Shown here: positions 42,681-51,216 of the stretch, piece after piece
How positions within the stretch are numbered: position 1 is the stretch's first letter
How the letters are laid out: each line of letters starts with the position of its first letter
From: an uncultured Propionibacteriaceae bacterium
Lineage (GTDB): Bacteria > Actinomycetota > Actinomycetes > Propionibacteriales > Propionibacteriaceae
NCBI GenBank assembly: GCA_938046585.1
Contig: CALIWR010000003.1
Location: 62,001-126,000 of the forward strand
Reading direction: 5' to 3'
Length of the DNA stretch: 64,000 bases
Program-made: the position numbers and the translations under genes
Notes under the pieces: model-generated
Databases searched by the model: none
What the model saw: the letters and a program-made list of their open reading frames with translations, nothing else
Told to the model about the DNA's origin: nothing

Positions 42681-43223
42681 TTACCTTTTTCGGTAGGCGT
42701 GGGTTCCAGGCTGGGGCCAGGTCCATAGGCCGGGGGGCATCACAGGAACATCAACATCCATCGGAGCTCCCTCGGGTATTCTCTGTAGTACGGCATTCTG
42801 GCTTGCGGTAATGAGGCTGTGATCAGGGTTATTCTTGATCAGGATAAAATTGTCGGGATTATTGGTCCCGCCACCTTGTAGGGGGATCCGATGATGAACG
42901 GCAAAGCCTTTGGGTGGGTTTCCGCCTGCCTTGAAGATACTGATTTCTTCAGCGGTCCATCCGAGCGCCTGGAGTTCGGTAACTGTCGCCTTAACGCGCA
43001 CCTGGGCAAGAAACTTGTCACGCGGACCACCGGATGCGTAGAATTCTTTTCGTAGTCGTGCGATGTCTGCGCGAGTGGGTTTTGTCCCAGTGACCCGGGT
43101 GCGTCTCAACTGCGGCGTGTTGTAGCGCCCGGCGTGTCGTCCTGTCTTGAGATCGAGGTGCTTGATGCGCGGCAGCTGGATGAACTTGCCGGCTGCTCGA
43201 TGGAACGTACCCCTCAGCGCCAC
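42681..43223 (-). CDS. HNH nuclease toxin-domain protein (polymorphic toxin C-terminus)
   Basis: This 180-residue basic protein has a compact HNH-type nuclease motif: VHHRIPLQGGGTNNPDNFIL with H110, H111, N125, and H135 in NNPDHSLI. This is like C-terminal domains of secreted polymorphic toxins, yet no N-terminal trafficking domain is attached. It starts with GTG at 43223 preceded by an excellent AAGGAGG site, and the very next gene is a SUKH protein. It may be a cassette awaiting fusion or an orphan toxin tip; a chromosomal nuclease without secretion is less likely. Catalytic residues appear intact. Confidence 0.75.
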   Translation of the reverse strand: MALRGTFHRAAGKFIQLPRIKHLDLKTGRHAGRYNTPQLRRTRVTGTKPTRADIARLRKEFYASGGPRDKFLAQVRVKATVTELQALGWTAEEISIFKAGGNPPKGFAVHHRIPLQGGGTNNPDNFILIKNNPDHSLITASQNAVLQRIPEGAPMDVDVPVMPPGLWTWPQPGTHAYRKR

Positions 43224-43535
43224 GACCTACCTCCTTGGGGTCAAGCAGTGCAGGAAACACAGGCCCGAACGTCATCTAAGTCCACGCTATACCCTGCTGG
43301 TCTGTGGTGCAAGATGACATGCGCCACTATACTCATGACCAGTGGGCCAGATCCCCGCGGCCGGGGTGTTGGGCGACCACCCGGTCGCTGAGCCCTGGCT
43401 GGCAGCGACCGGCTTACCCGGAGACCGTGACCACTGGTGCCTGAACCACCCGGCCCAGGAACGGAGATTCCATCGGCTTGGCTTGCTGTGTTAGCTAGGT
43501 GATTCTGGCGTAGATATCAGCGAGGTTCGGGGTGC
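43224..43535. other. Gene-less 312-bp spacer between toxin cassette and SUKH copy 3
   Basis: It contains the toxin ribosome site near 43230 and, at 43461-43539, a second copy of the YbaB-like 5' end carrying an in-frame TAG. Between 43347 and 43490 the plus strand has an open stretch reading GVLGDHPVAEPWLAATGLPG that may be the tail of a lost gene. Nothing complete is present. Confidence 0.45.
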
Positions 43536-43539
43536 TCAT
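43461..43539 (-). pseudogene. 5' fragment of YbaB-like gene
   Basis: The minus strand repeats the first 24 or so codons of the gene at 41576 (ATG at 43539) with a few changes, one of which makes a TAG codon after ATCACC. The fragment ends in unrelated sequence. It overlaps the SUKH copy 3 stop as the intact gene does with copy 1. Confidence 0.75.
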
Positions 43540-43994
43540 GTCAGTTTGCTTCGTTCCATGGCCTCGGTGAGGGCGTGGCTGGCGAGTTCGTCGAAGGTGT
43601 CGTATTCGGCTTCGATGGTGTCGAATTCGAACATGGCGAGGATCCGGAATTTGCGGGCGGCGGGGTCGTAGGCGTACATCCAGATGTCGTCGGATTTGCC
43701 GAGGAAGAAGTACTCGGGGAAGTTCTCAATATAAAGCTCATTAACGTTCACGATCCCAGAGATGGCTCTGACAGGATCGGTGGCCCAGAGGACGACCCCG
43801 TCGAGGTCGATGCCGTTGGTGGTGCGCCAGAAGTCAGCCAAGTCGGTGGGGAGCTGGCCGGGGTGGTGGCTTGCGAACCAGTCGGCGACCTGGGCGATTT
43901 GTTCCTCGGTGGCCGGCGGGACGGGGCCCTTGCCCCACCATTCGGCGTATGCCTGGAAGATGCGGTCGATCTGGGATGTGAGTTTCGGGTTCAT
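43536..43994 (-). CDS. SMI1/KNR4 (SUKH) immunity-type protein, copy 3
   Basis: This 152-residue paralogue has WWGKGPVPPATEEQ, LWATDPVRAISGIVNVNELY and the end EAMERSKLT. It shares the loop with copy 1 and the tail with copy 2, so it may be a mosaic or an ancestor of both. It begins after a toxin remnant from which almost all toxin codons have been deleted, so it appears as an orphan immunity gene. The GAAAGGTA ribosome site is conserved. Confidence 0.85.
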   Translation of the reverse strand: MNPKLTSQIDRIFQAYAEWWGKGPVPPATEEQIAQVADWFASHHPGQLPTDLADFWRTTNGIDLDGVVLWATDPVRAISGIVNVNELYIENFPEYFFLGKSDDIWMYAYDPAARKFRILAMFEFDTIEAEYDTFDELASHALTEAMERSKLT

Positions 43995-43995
43995 G

Positions 43996-44065
43996 GTTAC
44001 CTTTCTCGATAGGCGTGGGTTCCAGGCTGGGACTACCTCAGCGCCACGGCCTACCTCCTTGGGGT
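43996..44065 (-). pseudogene. Deleted toxin remnant upstream of SUKH copy 3
   Basis: The minus strand has the toxin ribosome site AAGGAGGTAGG and GTG GCG CTG AGG (GTG at 44047), then TAG, then directly the toxin 3' tail (CAGCCTGGAACCCACGCC). Only about four first codons and roughly the last ten remain of the toxin gene. Confidence 0.75.
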
Positions 44066-44113
44066 TGGCGTTAGAAGATCTGGCCTGCGTGGATCCTGGC
44101 CGACAGCGGATGG

Positions 44114-44701
44114 TCAGGCGGTCCACGTCCAGGCGGTGACAGCCCGGGCCGGTTTCCAACCGCGGAGCCGGCCGATCTGGTCAGCGGTCTCCACACCAAA
44201 CCGCATCAGCTCACCGCCGAGGCGGGCATGCAGGTCGGCGACCAAGGCCTCCGCCTCGATCGTGACCCCGTGCACCACCAGCCGCCCTGCGGGCGCAAGC
44301 CGGTCCTGACACGCGGCGACGAGTTCGGCGGTAGCGCCGCCGCCGATGAAAACCGCGTCCGGGTCCGGCAATTCGGGCAGCCCTCGGGCCAGGTTGGCCT
44401 CGACGATCCGTACCTGCCCGGGCAGGGTCAGCGCCTCGGCATTAGCCCGGGCATTCGCAGCCCGGTCCGCGCGCCGCTCCACCCCGACCGCCCGGCATGA
44501 CGGGTCAGTCCGGCACCACTCCACCGCCACCGACCCAGCCCCGGTGCCCAGATCCCACAACAGCTGCCCCGGCAACGGCCGCAGCGCGGCCAACGCCACC
44601 GCCCGTACCGGGTGCTTGGTGATCAGGCCGTCGTGGACGAAATGCTCCTCGCCCAGCCCAGGGGTACGGCCGAGGCGGCAGGTGTCGGGATCACGGGTCA
44701 C
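44114..44701 (-). CDS. cbiT: Cobalt-precorrin-6B C15-methyltransferase (decarboxylating)
   Basis: This 195-residue Rossmann methyltransferase has LLWDLGTGAGSVAVEWC (SAM motif I), GVERRADRAANARANAEAL, PDAVFIGGGA and the entry motif GLITKHPVRAVALAAL. In the anaerobic route it methylates C15 and decarboxylates the C12 acetate. CbiE, its usual partner or fusion mate, lies in cbiEGH. It is divergent from cobO and has no riboswitch of its own. Confidence 0.94.
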   Translation of the reverse strand: MTRDPDTCRLGRTPGLGEEHFVHDGLITKHPVRAVALAALRPLPGQLLWDLGTGAGSVAVEWCRTDPSCRAVGVERRADRAANARANAEALTLPGQVRIVEANLARGLPELPDPDAVFIGGGATAELVAACQDRLAPAGRLVVHGVTIEAEALVADLHARLGGELMRFGVETADQIGRLRGWKPARAVTAWTWTA

Positions 44702-44764
44702 CGCAGCAGGGTAACGACCGGGAGCCGGGCCGGCGAGGACTATGGCACAATCGCTGGGCCGGCC

Positions 44765-44910
44765 AGGAGGAATCCGGTGCGCAGGCCCAGGTGGTCTTCA
44801 AACCCGGGGCGGTCCCGCCACTGTGAGTGCCACGGCACGAGCCAGGTCGACCTGGCCGGCCTCGACGCGACCAGCGCCGAGCAGGATGCGGGCGAGGACC
44901 CGTGAGGAGG
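44765..44910 (+). ncRNA. Cobalamin riboswitch 3 (upstream of cobO)
   Basis: The elements are AGGAGGAATCCGGTGCGCAG, the core GGGGCGGTCCCGCCACTGTG (GCCACTGT from 44816) and a B12-box-like GAGCCAGGTCGACC from about 44839, followed by a GAGGACCCGTGAGGAGG ribosome-site region 8 bases before cobO. It should repress cobO-cobBC-cobA in adenosylcobalamin excess. Confidence 0.9.
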
Positions 44911-44917
44911 TTCTGTC

Positions 44918-45529
44918 ATGCCCCGGGCGCGTACCGACGTACGCCCTGACGACGGGCTCAGCACCCGCGAACGGCGGCTGCGACCGGTCCTGATCGTCAA
45001 CACCGGCGACGGCAAAGGCAAGACCACCGCCGCGATGGGCACCGCGCTACGGGCCTGGAACCAGGGCTGGTCGATCGGAATCTTCCAGTTCATCAAATCT
45101 GGACGCTGGCGGGTGGGTGAGCGTGACGCCTTCGCCGCCCTGTCCGAGGCCCACGACCGTACCGGGATCGGCGGCCGGGTCACCTGGGAGGTGATGGGCA
45201 CCGGCTGGTCCTGGTCACGGGCCGGTGAGAACGCCGAACCGGCCCAGCGGGCCCACGAAGGCTGGTGCCACGTCCGGGAACTGCTGGCCGCCCAGAGCCA
45301 CGACCTGTACCTGCTCGACGAGTTCACCTACCCGCTGGCCTGGGGCTGGATCGACGTCACCGAGGTGGTCGAGACCCTCGCCCACCGGCCCGGGCGCCAG
45401 CAGGTCATCATCACCGGCCGCCACGCGCCCGACGAGCTGGTCGCGGCCGCCGACATCGTGACCCGGATGGAGAAGGTCAAACACCCCTTCGACGCCGGCC
45501 AGCGCGGACAGGCAGGCATCGAATGGTGA
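44918..45529 (+). CDS. cobO: Cob(I)yrinic acid a,c-diamide adenosyltransferase
   Basis: This 203-residue BtuR/CobO-type enzyme transfers the adenosyl group from ATP to cobalt. It has the inverted-topology P-loop NTGDGKGKTTAAMG, GIFQFIKSGRWRVGER, LYLLDEFTYPLAWGWI and a final RMEKVKHPFDAGQRGQAGIEW. The start has GAGGAGG 7-8 bases upstream. It overlaps cobBC. Confidence 0.96.
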   Translation: MPRARTDVRPDDGLSTRERRLRPVLIVNTGDGKGKTTAAMGTALRAWNQGWSIGIFQFIKSGRWRVGERDAFAALSEAHDRTGIGGRVTWEVMGTGWSWSRAGENAEPAQRAHEGWCHVRELLAAQSHDLYLLDEFTYPLAWGWIDVTEVVETLAHRPGRQQVIITGRHAPDELVAAADIVTRMEKVKHPFDAGQRGQAGIEW

Positions 45530-48150
45530 CCATCCCGCGGATCCTGATCGCCGCGCCCGCCTCGGGCGGCGGCAAGACCACCATCGCCACCGGGCTGATG
45601 GCGGCACTACGGCTGTCCGGGCACCCGGTCGCGCCGTACAAGGTGGGCCCCGACTACATCGACCCCGGCTACCACGCCCTGGCCTCGGGCCGGCCCGGCC
45701 GTAACCTCGACGCGGTCCTCTGCGGACCCGAGCTGATCGCCCCCCTACTCGGGTACGGCTTCGTCACCCCCAGCCCGGCCGAGATCGCCGTAATCGAGGG
45801 GGTGATGGGCCTGTTCGACGGGCGCCTCGGCACCGGCGCCGGCTCCAGCGCCGAGATCGCCCGGCTCACCGCCACCCCGGTTGTGCTGGTGGTCGACACC
45901 GCCCACGCCAGCCTTACCCACGCCGCAGTGGTGGCCGGTCTGGCCGGCTACGACCCCGAAGTACAGGTCGCCGGGGTGATCCTGAACCGGGTCGGCTCCG
46001 CCCGGCATGGGGCCGAGGTACGGCGCGGGATCGAGGCGCTGGGGATCCCGGTGCTCGGCGAGATTCCCCGCCAGCCGGGGATCTTCGTCCCGTCCCGGCA
46101 TCTGGGGCTGGTCCCGGCCGCCGAGCGAGACGCCTCCGCCGCGCAGGTCGAGGCCCTGGCCGGGGTGGTCCGCGACCATGTCGACCTGGACGCTGTGCTG
46201 CGGCTCGCCCGCCGCGCCCCGGACCTCGACGTTGAGCCGTGGGACCCGGCCCGGGCGCTGCGGACCAGCACCGGCGGCCCGGCCCTGGCCGAGGCGCGCT
46301 CGGGCGTACGACCGTCCGCAGCTGAACCGGTGGTGGCGATCGCCGGCGGGCGGGCCTTCACCTTCCGCTACCCCGAGACCGTGGAGCTACTGGAGGCGGC
46401 CGGCTGCCGGGTAGTCGAGCTGGACCCGCTGCGTGACCCGGGGCTGCCGGCCGGGACCTGCGGCTTGTACCTCGGCGGCGGCTTCCCCGAGATGTACGCC
46501 CCGCAGCTGGCCGCCAACGAGCATCTACGCCGGGCGATCCGGGAAGCAGTCGCCGACGGTCTGCCGGTGGTAGCCGAATGCGCCGGGCTGCTGCTGCTGT
46601 GCCGCCGCCTCGATGGGCATCCGATGACCGGGGCGTTGCCGTTGGACGCCGCCATGAGCCCGCGGCTCACCATGGGCTACCGGGACGCGACCGCACCCGC
46701 TGACAACCTGCTCGCTGCTGCGGGAGAACAGGTGGTCGGGCACGAATTCCACCGGACTACCGTCACCCCGGTAGGCGAAGCGGTGGCCCGGGAAGCCGGC
46801 TCGGGGAAGCCGGCCGCGTCCACCGGTGCTGAGCCCACTGGTGCCGAGCCCACTGGGCCGAACCCCGATGCCAGATCCATCGATGCCGGGCCGGCGCTGT
46901 CTGCGGCCTGGCATCTCGACCTGGGCGGGGCCGGGGTGCGAGAAGAGGGGATCGCCGCAGCGAGCGAGCACGCTTCGTACCTGCACCTGCACTGGGCGGG
47001 GGCCCCGGGCTGCGCGGCCCGGTTCGCTGCCCAGGTGTATCGCCGCGCCGCCCGTACCGCGGGGCGCCCGACGCCCACACCCCCCCAGTCTGACCAGACC
47101 ATGGTCACCGCAGCGGAGCCTGTCACTATCAGTCATCATGGCGATCGGGATCTGGCCCCTGGGCTGGTGGACCTCGCGGTCAACGTCCGGCTGCCCCGTC
47201 CCCCGGACTGGCTGGTCGACCAGATCAGCGCCACCGCCGCGACCTGGGGCGCCTACCCGGACCCGGCGCCGGCCCGGGCCGCGCTAGCCGAGCTGCACGG
47301 GGTCGACGAGGCGATGGTGCTGCCCACCGCCGGCGCCGCCGAAGGCTTCTGGCTGCTGGCCCGCGGCGTCGACGCCGAATACCCGGTAGTGATCCACCCG
47401 CAATTCACCGAGCCTGAGACCGCGTTGCGGGCCGCCGGTCGGCGGGTGGAACGGATACTGCTCGGCCCGGCCGACGGCTTCGCGCTGAACCCGGCCCAGG
47501 TGCCGCAGCAGGCAGACCTGGTCGTGGTCGGCAACCCGACCAACCCGACCGGGGTACGGCATCCGCGTCAGAGCCTGCTCGGGCTACGCCGCCCCGGCCG
47601 GACGCTGGTCGTCGACGAAGCCTTCCTCGACGACCCCGCCGACAGCCTGATCGGGCCCGACCTGGGGCAGCTGCTGGTACTCCGGTCGCTTACCAAGACC
47701 TTCGCCCTGGCGGGGATCCGGGCCGGGTACCTGGTCGGCGACCCAGACCTGATTGGTCGTCTGGCCGCCCAGCAGCCGCCCTGGTCGGTGTCCACCCCGG
47801 CCGTGGCCGCGATCCTCGCCTGCTGCACCGATGAGGCCCAGCGGCTACGCCGCCGCCTCGCTGACGAGCTGCCCGGGCTGCGGGCCGACCTCACCGACCG
47901 GCTACGGGGCCTGGGGCTGACCGTGATCGACTCCCAGGCGCCGTTCGTGCTGGTCGACACCGCGGCGCTGGCGCCGTACTCGCTGCGCCCGGCGCTGGCT
48001 GAGCGAGGCTTCGCTGTGCGTCGTGGCGAGACCTTCCCCGGGCTCGGCCCGACCTGGATCCGGATCGCGGTCCGTGACCGCGCCACCCATGCCAGCCTCG
48101 CTGCCGCCCTGGCCAGCCTGGCAACCGACGATGACAAGGAGATCCGATGA
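45523..48150 (+). CDS. cobB-cobC: Cobyrinate a,c-diamide synthase fused to CobC/CobD-like PLP aminotransferase
   Basis: This 875-residue bifunctional protein starts with CobB/CbiA: P-loop ASGGGKTT (13-20), YKVGPDYIDPGYH, VMGLFDG and a class I amidotransferase domain with the nucleophile Cys353 in VAECAGLLLL. It amidates the a and c acetamides using glutamine and ATP. After a Pro/Glu/Gly-rich linker (about 425-550, itself with repeated EPTGAEPTG) residues from about 553 form a fold-type I PLP enzyme like L-threonine-phosphate decarboxylase, with Lys725 in SLTKTFALAGIRAGY. It would supply (R)-1-amino-2-propanol phosphate. Starts ATG 45523 or GTG 45526. Confidence 0.92.
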   Translation: MVTIPRILIAAPASGGGKTTIATGLMAALRLSGHPVAPYKVGPDYIDPGYHALASGRPGRNLDAVLCGPELIAPLLGYGFVTPSPAEIAVIEGVMGLFDGRLGTGAGSSAEIARLTATPVVLVVDTAHASLTHAAVVAGLAGYDPEVQVAGVILNRVGSARHGAEVRRGIEALGIPVLGEIPRQPGIFVPSRHLGLVPAAERDASAAQVEALAGVVRDHVDLDAVLRLARRAPDLDVEPWDPARALRTSTGGPALAEARSGVRPSAAEPVVAIAGGRAFTFRYPETVELLEAAGCRVVELDPLRDPGLPAGTCGLYLGGGFPEMYAPQLAANEHLRRAIREAVADGLPVVAECAGLLLLCRRLDGHPMTGALPLDAAMSPRLTMGYRDATAPADNLLAAAGEQVVGHEFHRTTVTPVGEAVAREAGSGKPAASTGAEPTGAEPTGPNPDARSIDAGPALSAAWHLDLGGAGVREEGIAAASEHASYLHLHWAGAPGCAARFAAQVYRRAARTAGRPTPTPPQSDQTMVTAAEPVTISHHGDRDLAPGLVDLAVNVRLPRPPDWLVDQISATAATWGAYPDPAPARAALAELHGVDEAMVLPTAGAAEGFWLLARGVDAEYPVVIHPQFTEPETALRAAGRRVERILLGPADGFALNPAQVPQQADLVVVGNPTNPTGVRHPRQSLLGLRRPGRTLVVDEAFLDDPADSLIGPDLGQLLVLRSLTKTFALAGIRAGYLVGDPDLIGRLAAQQPPWSVSTPAVAAILACCTDEAQRLRRRLADELPGLRADLTDRLRGLGLTVIDSQAPFVLVDTAALAPYSLRPALAERGFAVRRGETFPGLGPTWIRIAVRDRATHASLAAALASLATDDDKEIR

Positions 48151-48938
48151 CCGTACGGTATGCGCCCGAACTACAGGGGGGGACCGTCACCCTCGTCGGT
48201 GGCGGACCGGGAGACCCGGGACTGCTCACCGTGGCTGGTTTGGAGGCGGTACAGCAGGCCGACGTCATCCTGTACGACCGGCTGGCCCCGGCCCAGGTGC
48301 TCGAGGAGGCGCCCGACAGCTGCCAACGGATCCCGGTCGGCAAGGTGCCGCGCGGGGAATACGTGCCGCAGGAACGGATCAACGAGCTGCTGGTCGAGCA
48401 CGCCCAGGCCGGGCGGCGGGTGGTCCGACTCAAGGGCGGTGACTCGTTCGTCTTCGGCCGCGGCGGGGAAGAATGGCAGGCCTGCGCGGCGGCCGGGATC
48501 CCGGTCCGGGTAATCCCCGGCGTCACCTCGGCGGTCGCCGCCGCAGAACTGGTGGGGTTGCCGGTCACTCACCGGCACCTGGTGCAGGGCTTCACCGTGG
48601 TCTCCGGCCACGTCGCCCCCGACGATCAGCGTTCGCTGCTGGACTGGGAACACCTGGCCATGACCCCCACCACCTTGGTGATCATGATGGGGGTTGCCCA
48701 CCTCGGTGAGATCGCCACCCGGCTGATGGCCGGCGGGATGGATCCCCAGACCCCGGTCGCGGTGGTGAGCAACGCCTCCCTGCCTCGGCAGCAGACGTTC
48801 CGTTCCCGGCTCGAAACGGTGGCCGAGGACTTGACCGCGGCCGGTGTGAGGCCCCCGGCGATCACCATCATCGGCGAGGTGGCCGGCCTAGACCTCGACC
48901 ACACCGACCCCGCCACCCGGGTGCCGTCCGACCACTGA
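48147..48938 (+). CDS. cobA: Uroporphyrinogen-III C-methyltransferase
   Basis: This 263-residue SUMT has TLVGGGPGDPGLLTVAG, VILYDRLAP, the VRLKGGDSFVFGRGGEE motif and PGVTSAVAAAELVGLPVTHR, all hallmarks of CobA. It makes precorrin-2 from uroporphyrinogen III, the first committed step, feeding SirC and CbiX. It begins in an ATGA with cobBC and is convergent with cbiJ, 13 bases away. Confidence 0.96.
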   Translation: MTVRYAPELQGGTVTLVGGGPGDPGLLTVAGLEAVQQADVILYDRLAPAQVLEEAPDSCQRIPVGKVPRGEYVPQERINELLVEHAQAGRRVVRLKGGDSFVFGRGGEEWQACAAAGIPVRVIPGVTSAVAAAELVGLPVTHRHLVQGFTVVSGHVAPDDQRSLLDWEHLAMTPTTLVIMMGVAHLGEIATRLMAGGMDPQTPVAVVSNASLPRQQTFRSRLETVAEDLTAAGVRPPAITIIGEVAGLDLDHTDPATRVPSDH

Positions 48939-48951
48939 GATCGGGCCTACC

Positions 48952-49701
48952 TCATCGCCTGAGGAGCCGGCGCCGAACCCAGGCGGCTGCCTCGTCGGCG
49001 GTCGCCACCTCGGCGGTGGCAGCGGGCACGGCGGGCCGGGACACCATCACCACCGCCACCCCCTGCTCGGCCGCGGCGACCAGCTTGGGATCCGGCTCGG
49101 TGCCGCCGGAATCCTTGCTTACCACCACCTCGGCCCCGGCGAGCAGCCGCCGCTCGTCGTCCAGGGTGAACGGGCCCCGAGCCCGCAGCACCTGCCAGCC
49201 GTACGGAAGGTCGACCTCGGGCGGGTCGACGCAGCGGACGATCACCGGGCGTTCACCGAGGACCAGGTAGTGGGGGACCGGTTGCCGGCCCACGGTCAAG
49301 ACCACCAGCCCGGTCCCAGCCGCGGCTGCAGCCGCCTGGTCATGGTCGTCGACCCAGGTCCAGCCCTGCGCCATCGGCAGCGCCCGCCAACTCGGGGCGC
49401 ACAGCCGCAGCAGCGGTACCTGCTGGGCACGGCAGGCGACGCTGAGGTGCTCGGACATGGTAGCCGCGAAGGGATGGGTGGCGTCCACCACCACCCGTAC
49501 CCGCTCCTCGGTCAGCAGCCGGGCCAGGCCCGCAGTGCCGCCGAAGCCGCCCTGACGGACCTGGCCGGGAACCGGCACCGGCTCCCGGGTCCGGCCGGCG
49601 AGCGAACTCACCACATCAATCCCGGCTGCCACCAGCAGCCCGGCCAATACTCGCCCGCGGCCAGTCCCACCGGCCACTAGAACATCCACAACCCCATCCA
49701 A
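48952..49701 (-). CDS. cbiJ: Cobalt-precorrin-6A reductase
   Basis: This 249-residue protein has DVLVAGGTGRGRVLAGLL, VRQGGFGGTAGLARLL, VVVDATHPFAATMSEHL, VLTVGRQPVPHYL and VVSKDSGG, matching CbiJ/CobK. It reduces the C18-C19 bond using a nicotinamide cofactor. It reads towards cobA and is preceded by a 188-bp gap shared with the lysozyme gene. No B12 riboswitch is visible for it. Confidence 0.92.
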   Translation of the reverse strand: MDGVVDVLVAGGTGRGRVLAGLLVAAGIDVVSSLAGRTREPVPVPGQVRQGGFGGTAGLARLLTEERVRVVVDATHPFAATMSEHLSVACRAQQVPLLRLCAPSWRALPMAQGWTWVDDHDQAAAAAAGTGLVVLTVGRQPVPHYLVLGERPVIVRCVDPPEVDLPYGWQVLRARGPFTLDDERRLLAGAEVVVSKDSGGTEPDPKLVAAAEQGVAVVMVSRPAVPAATAEVATADEAAAWVRRRLLRR

Positions 49702-49889
49702 TCAGTACCAGACCCGGAACCGGCGCAGATCAGCGGGCTCATCGTGAAAACCGACGCTGCGGGGGAGCCTCGACGAAGGTTCTGCCCGCTGCTGTGCTGG
49801 ATGGTTCAGACATACCCCCCTGTGACAGACAAAAGAGAGCATCGTAGGGTACTGCGAGAACCTCATTCACCCCCTGAGAGGAAACGTCG
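49702..49889 (+). promoter_or_regulatory. Divergent promoter region for cbiJ and lysozyme-like gene
   Basis: On the plus strand a possible promoter is TGTGAC, 18 bp, TAGGGT at about 49821-49850. A ribosome site GAGAGGAAACGTCG precedes the ATG at 49890. I see no other structure. Confidence 0.4.
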
Positions 49890-50858
49890 ATGACGACTCA
49901 TCGCATGCTGAATCGCCGTACCCTGATCACCGCCCTCGGCGTTGGTGCCGCCGGGATCAGCCTGGGTACCGCCTTCGCGGCCAGCGCAGCCGAGAACAAC
50001 AACGAGACCGGATTCCGGTACTTCACGGGCAAGGGCCTCAGCGCCGCCCAGGCTGCCGGGATCATCGGGAACTTCATCCAGGAGTCACAGCGCGGCGACG
50101 GCGTGATGCATCCTGACCGAACCCAGGACGGAGGCGGCCCGGGCCGCGGGATCGCCCAGTGGACCGCCGGTCAGCGGTGGGCCACGCTGGTCTCGTACGC
50201 GAACCAGCAGGGCCGCGACCCGTGGTCCCTGTCGCTGCAACTGGACTTCGTCTGGCATGAGCTGCGGGGAACGCATGTGAGCGCGTACAACGCGCTCGTC
50301 GCCTGCGGAGATGTCCGATCGGCCACCCTGGCGTTCTCGAAGTACTACGAGGGATGCGGCATCTGCCACAACGACCGCCGGGTCGCCTTCGCGCAGCAGG
50401 TGTACGCCCGGTACGGCTCCGGTGGTGGCGGCGGTGGTGGTGGCGGCGGCGGCGGCGACACCCACCTGCCGCTTCTCGAGAAGGGCAGCACCGGGTCCGC
50501 CGTGACCACCCTGCAGTACCTGCTGCGCCACAACGGGCAGTCGCTGGCCGTGGATGGCATCTTCGGCCCGGGCACCCATGCCAGTGTGGTCAGCTACCAG
50601 CGCGGGCACGGCCTCGACCCGGACGGGGTCGTCGGGCCGCTCACCTGGAACAAGATCCTGCCGATCGTGGAGTCTGGTAACGAGGGCTACCACGTCCGGG
50701 CGCTGCAGTTCGAATTGCGTGAGGCCGGGCACGGGATCGAACTCGATGGGGTCTTTGGACCTGCCACTGGCGGTGCCCTGGCCGCCTACCAGAAGGCGAA
50801 CGGGCTGGTGGTGGACCAGGTCGCCGGGCCGATGACCTGGCGTGCCCTGATCGACTAG
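49890..50858 (+). CDS. Secreted phage-tail-tip-lysozyme-type protein with two peptidoglycan-binding domains
   Basis: This 322-residue protein has a Tat-like signal (NRRTLITALGVGAAG) with a cleavage site near FAASAAE. The domain at residues 36-170 resembles the phage tail tip lysozyme (NNETGFRYFTGKGLSAAQAA and GIIGNFIQES, including a candidate catalytic Glu, then GRGIAQW). A run of about 13 glycines links it to two PG_binding_1 repeats (VTTLQYLLRHNGQSL, VDGIFGPGT and VRALQFELREAGHGI, LDGVFGPAT). It probably cuts peptidoglycan in cell-wall growth or division, or against other cells. Confidence 0.85.
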   Translation: MTTHRMLNRRTLITALGVGAAGISLGTAFAASAAENNNETGFRYFTGKGLSAAQAAGIIGNFIQESQRGDGVMHPDRTQDGGGPGRGIAQWTAGQRWATLVSYANQQGRDPWSLSLQLDFVWHELRGTHVSAYNALVACGDVRSATLAFSKYYEGCGICHNDRRVAFAQQVYARYGSGGGGGGGGGGGGDTHLPLLEKGSTGSAVTTLQYLLRHNGQSLAVDGIFGPGTHASVVSYQRGHGLDPDGVVGPLTWNKILPIVESGNEGYHVRALQFELREAGHGIELDGVFGPATGGALAAYQKANGLVVDQVAGPMTWRALID

Positions 50859-50873
50859 CACGACGACCACCCG

Positions 50874-50903
50874 ACCGGCGGTACTGAGCCCAGTACCGCC
50901 GGT
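50874..50903 (+). terminator. Terminator after lysozyme-like gene
   Basis: Perfect 13-bp arms ACCGGCGGTACTG and CAGTACCGCCGGT enclose an AGCC loop, 15 bases past the stop. Confidence 0.85.
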
Positions 50904-50937
50904 CGTGGTCTGTCGGGACACCGAACTACGGCGCTGC

Positions 50938-51199
50938 CGTGCACAACGACGGGCCGAATCTCAGCAGGATGCCCGATCGCACACCGTGTCGGCTGGTACG
51001 TCCGCTGTTGTGCGGCGCGCCACCCACTCGTACCGGGCGAGGGGCGGCAGTCCGATACGTCCGCTGTTGTGCGGCGTCCGCGGCTGCGGCGAGCAAGCTG
51101 CGACGACCAGGCTGTGGCGTGCACATCTGCGGGCCGAACCTCATCCAGACGCCCCCGGAGACGGATCTTCGCGACTATGTGTCCGCCGTTGTGCACGGG
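50938..51199. repeat. Cluster of five short inverted repeats upstream of lssY-like gene
   Basis: A degenerate unit with core GCACAACRRCGG occurs in alternating orientation: plus at about 50941 (GCACAACGACGGGCCGAATC), minus at about 51000-51012 (CGTCCGCTGTTGTGC), minus at 51058-51072 (the same string), plus at 51121 (GCACATCTGCGGGCCGAACC) and minus at 51181-51194 (GTCCGCCGTTGTGC). Neighbouring opposite copies can fold into hairpins. Related units recur at 52628-52857 on the other side of the next gene. No gene fits here; it may be a REP-like family. Confidence 0.65.
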
Positions 51200-51216
51200 T
51201 GTCCTACCGTGATGAC

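Noticed and set aside
50905..51216. 104-residue N-terminal extension of the LssY_C protein
   Set aside because: It would read through the inverted-repeat cluster; the translation is Arg/Cys-rich and the protein makes sense from the ATG at 51217.
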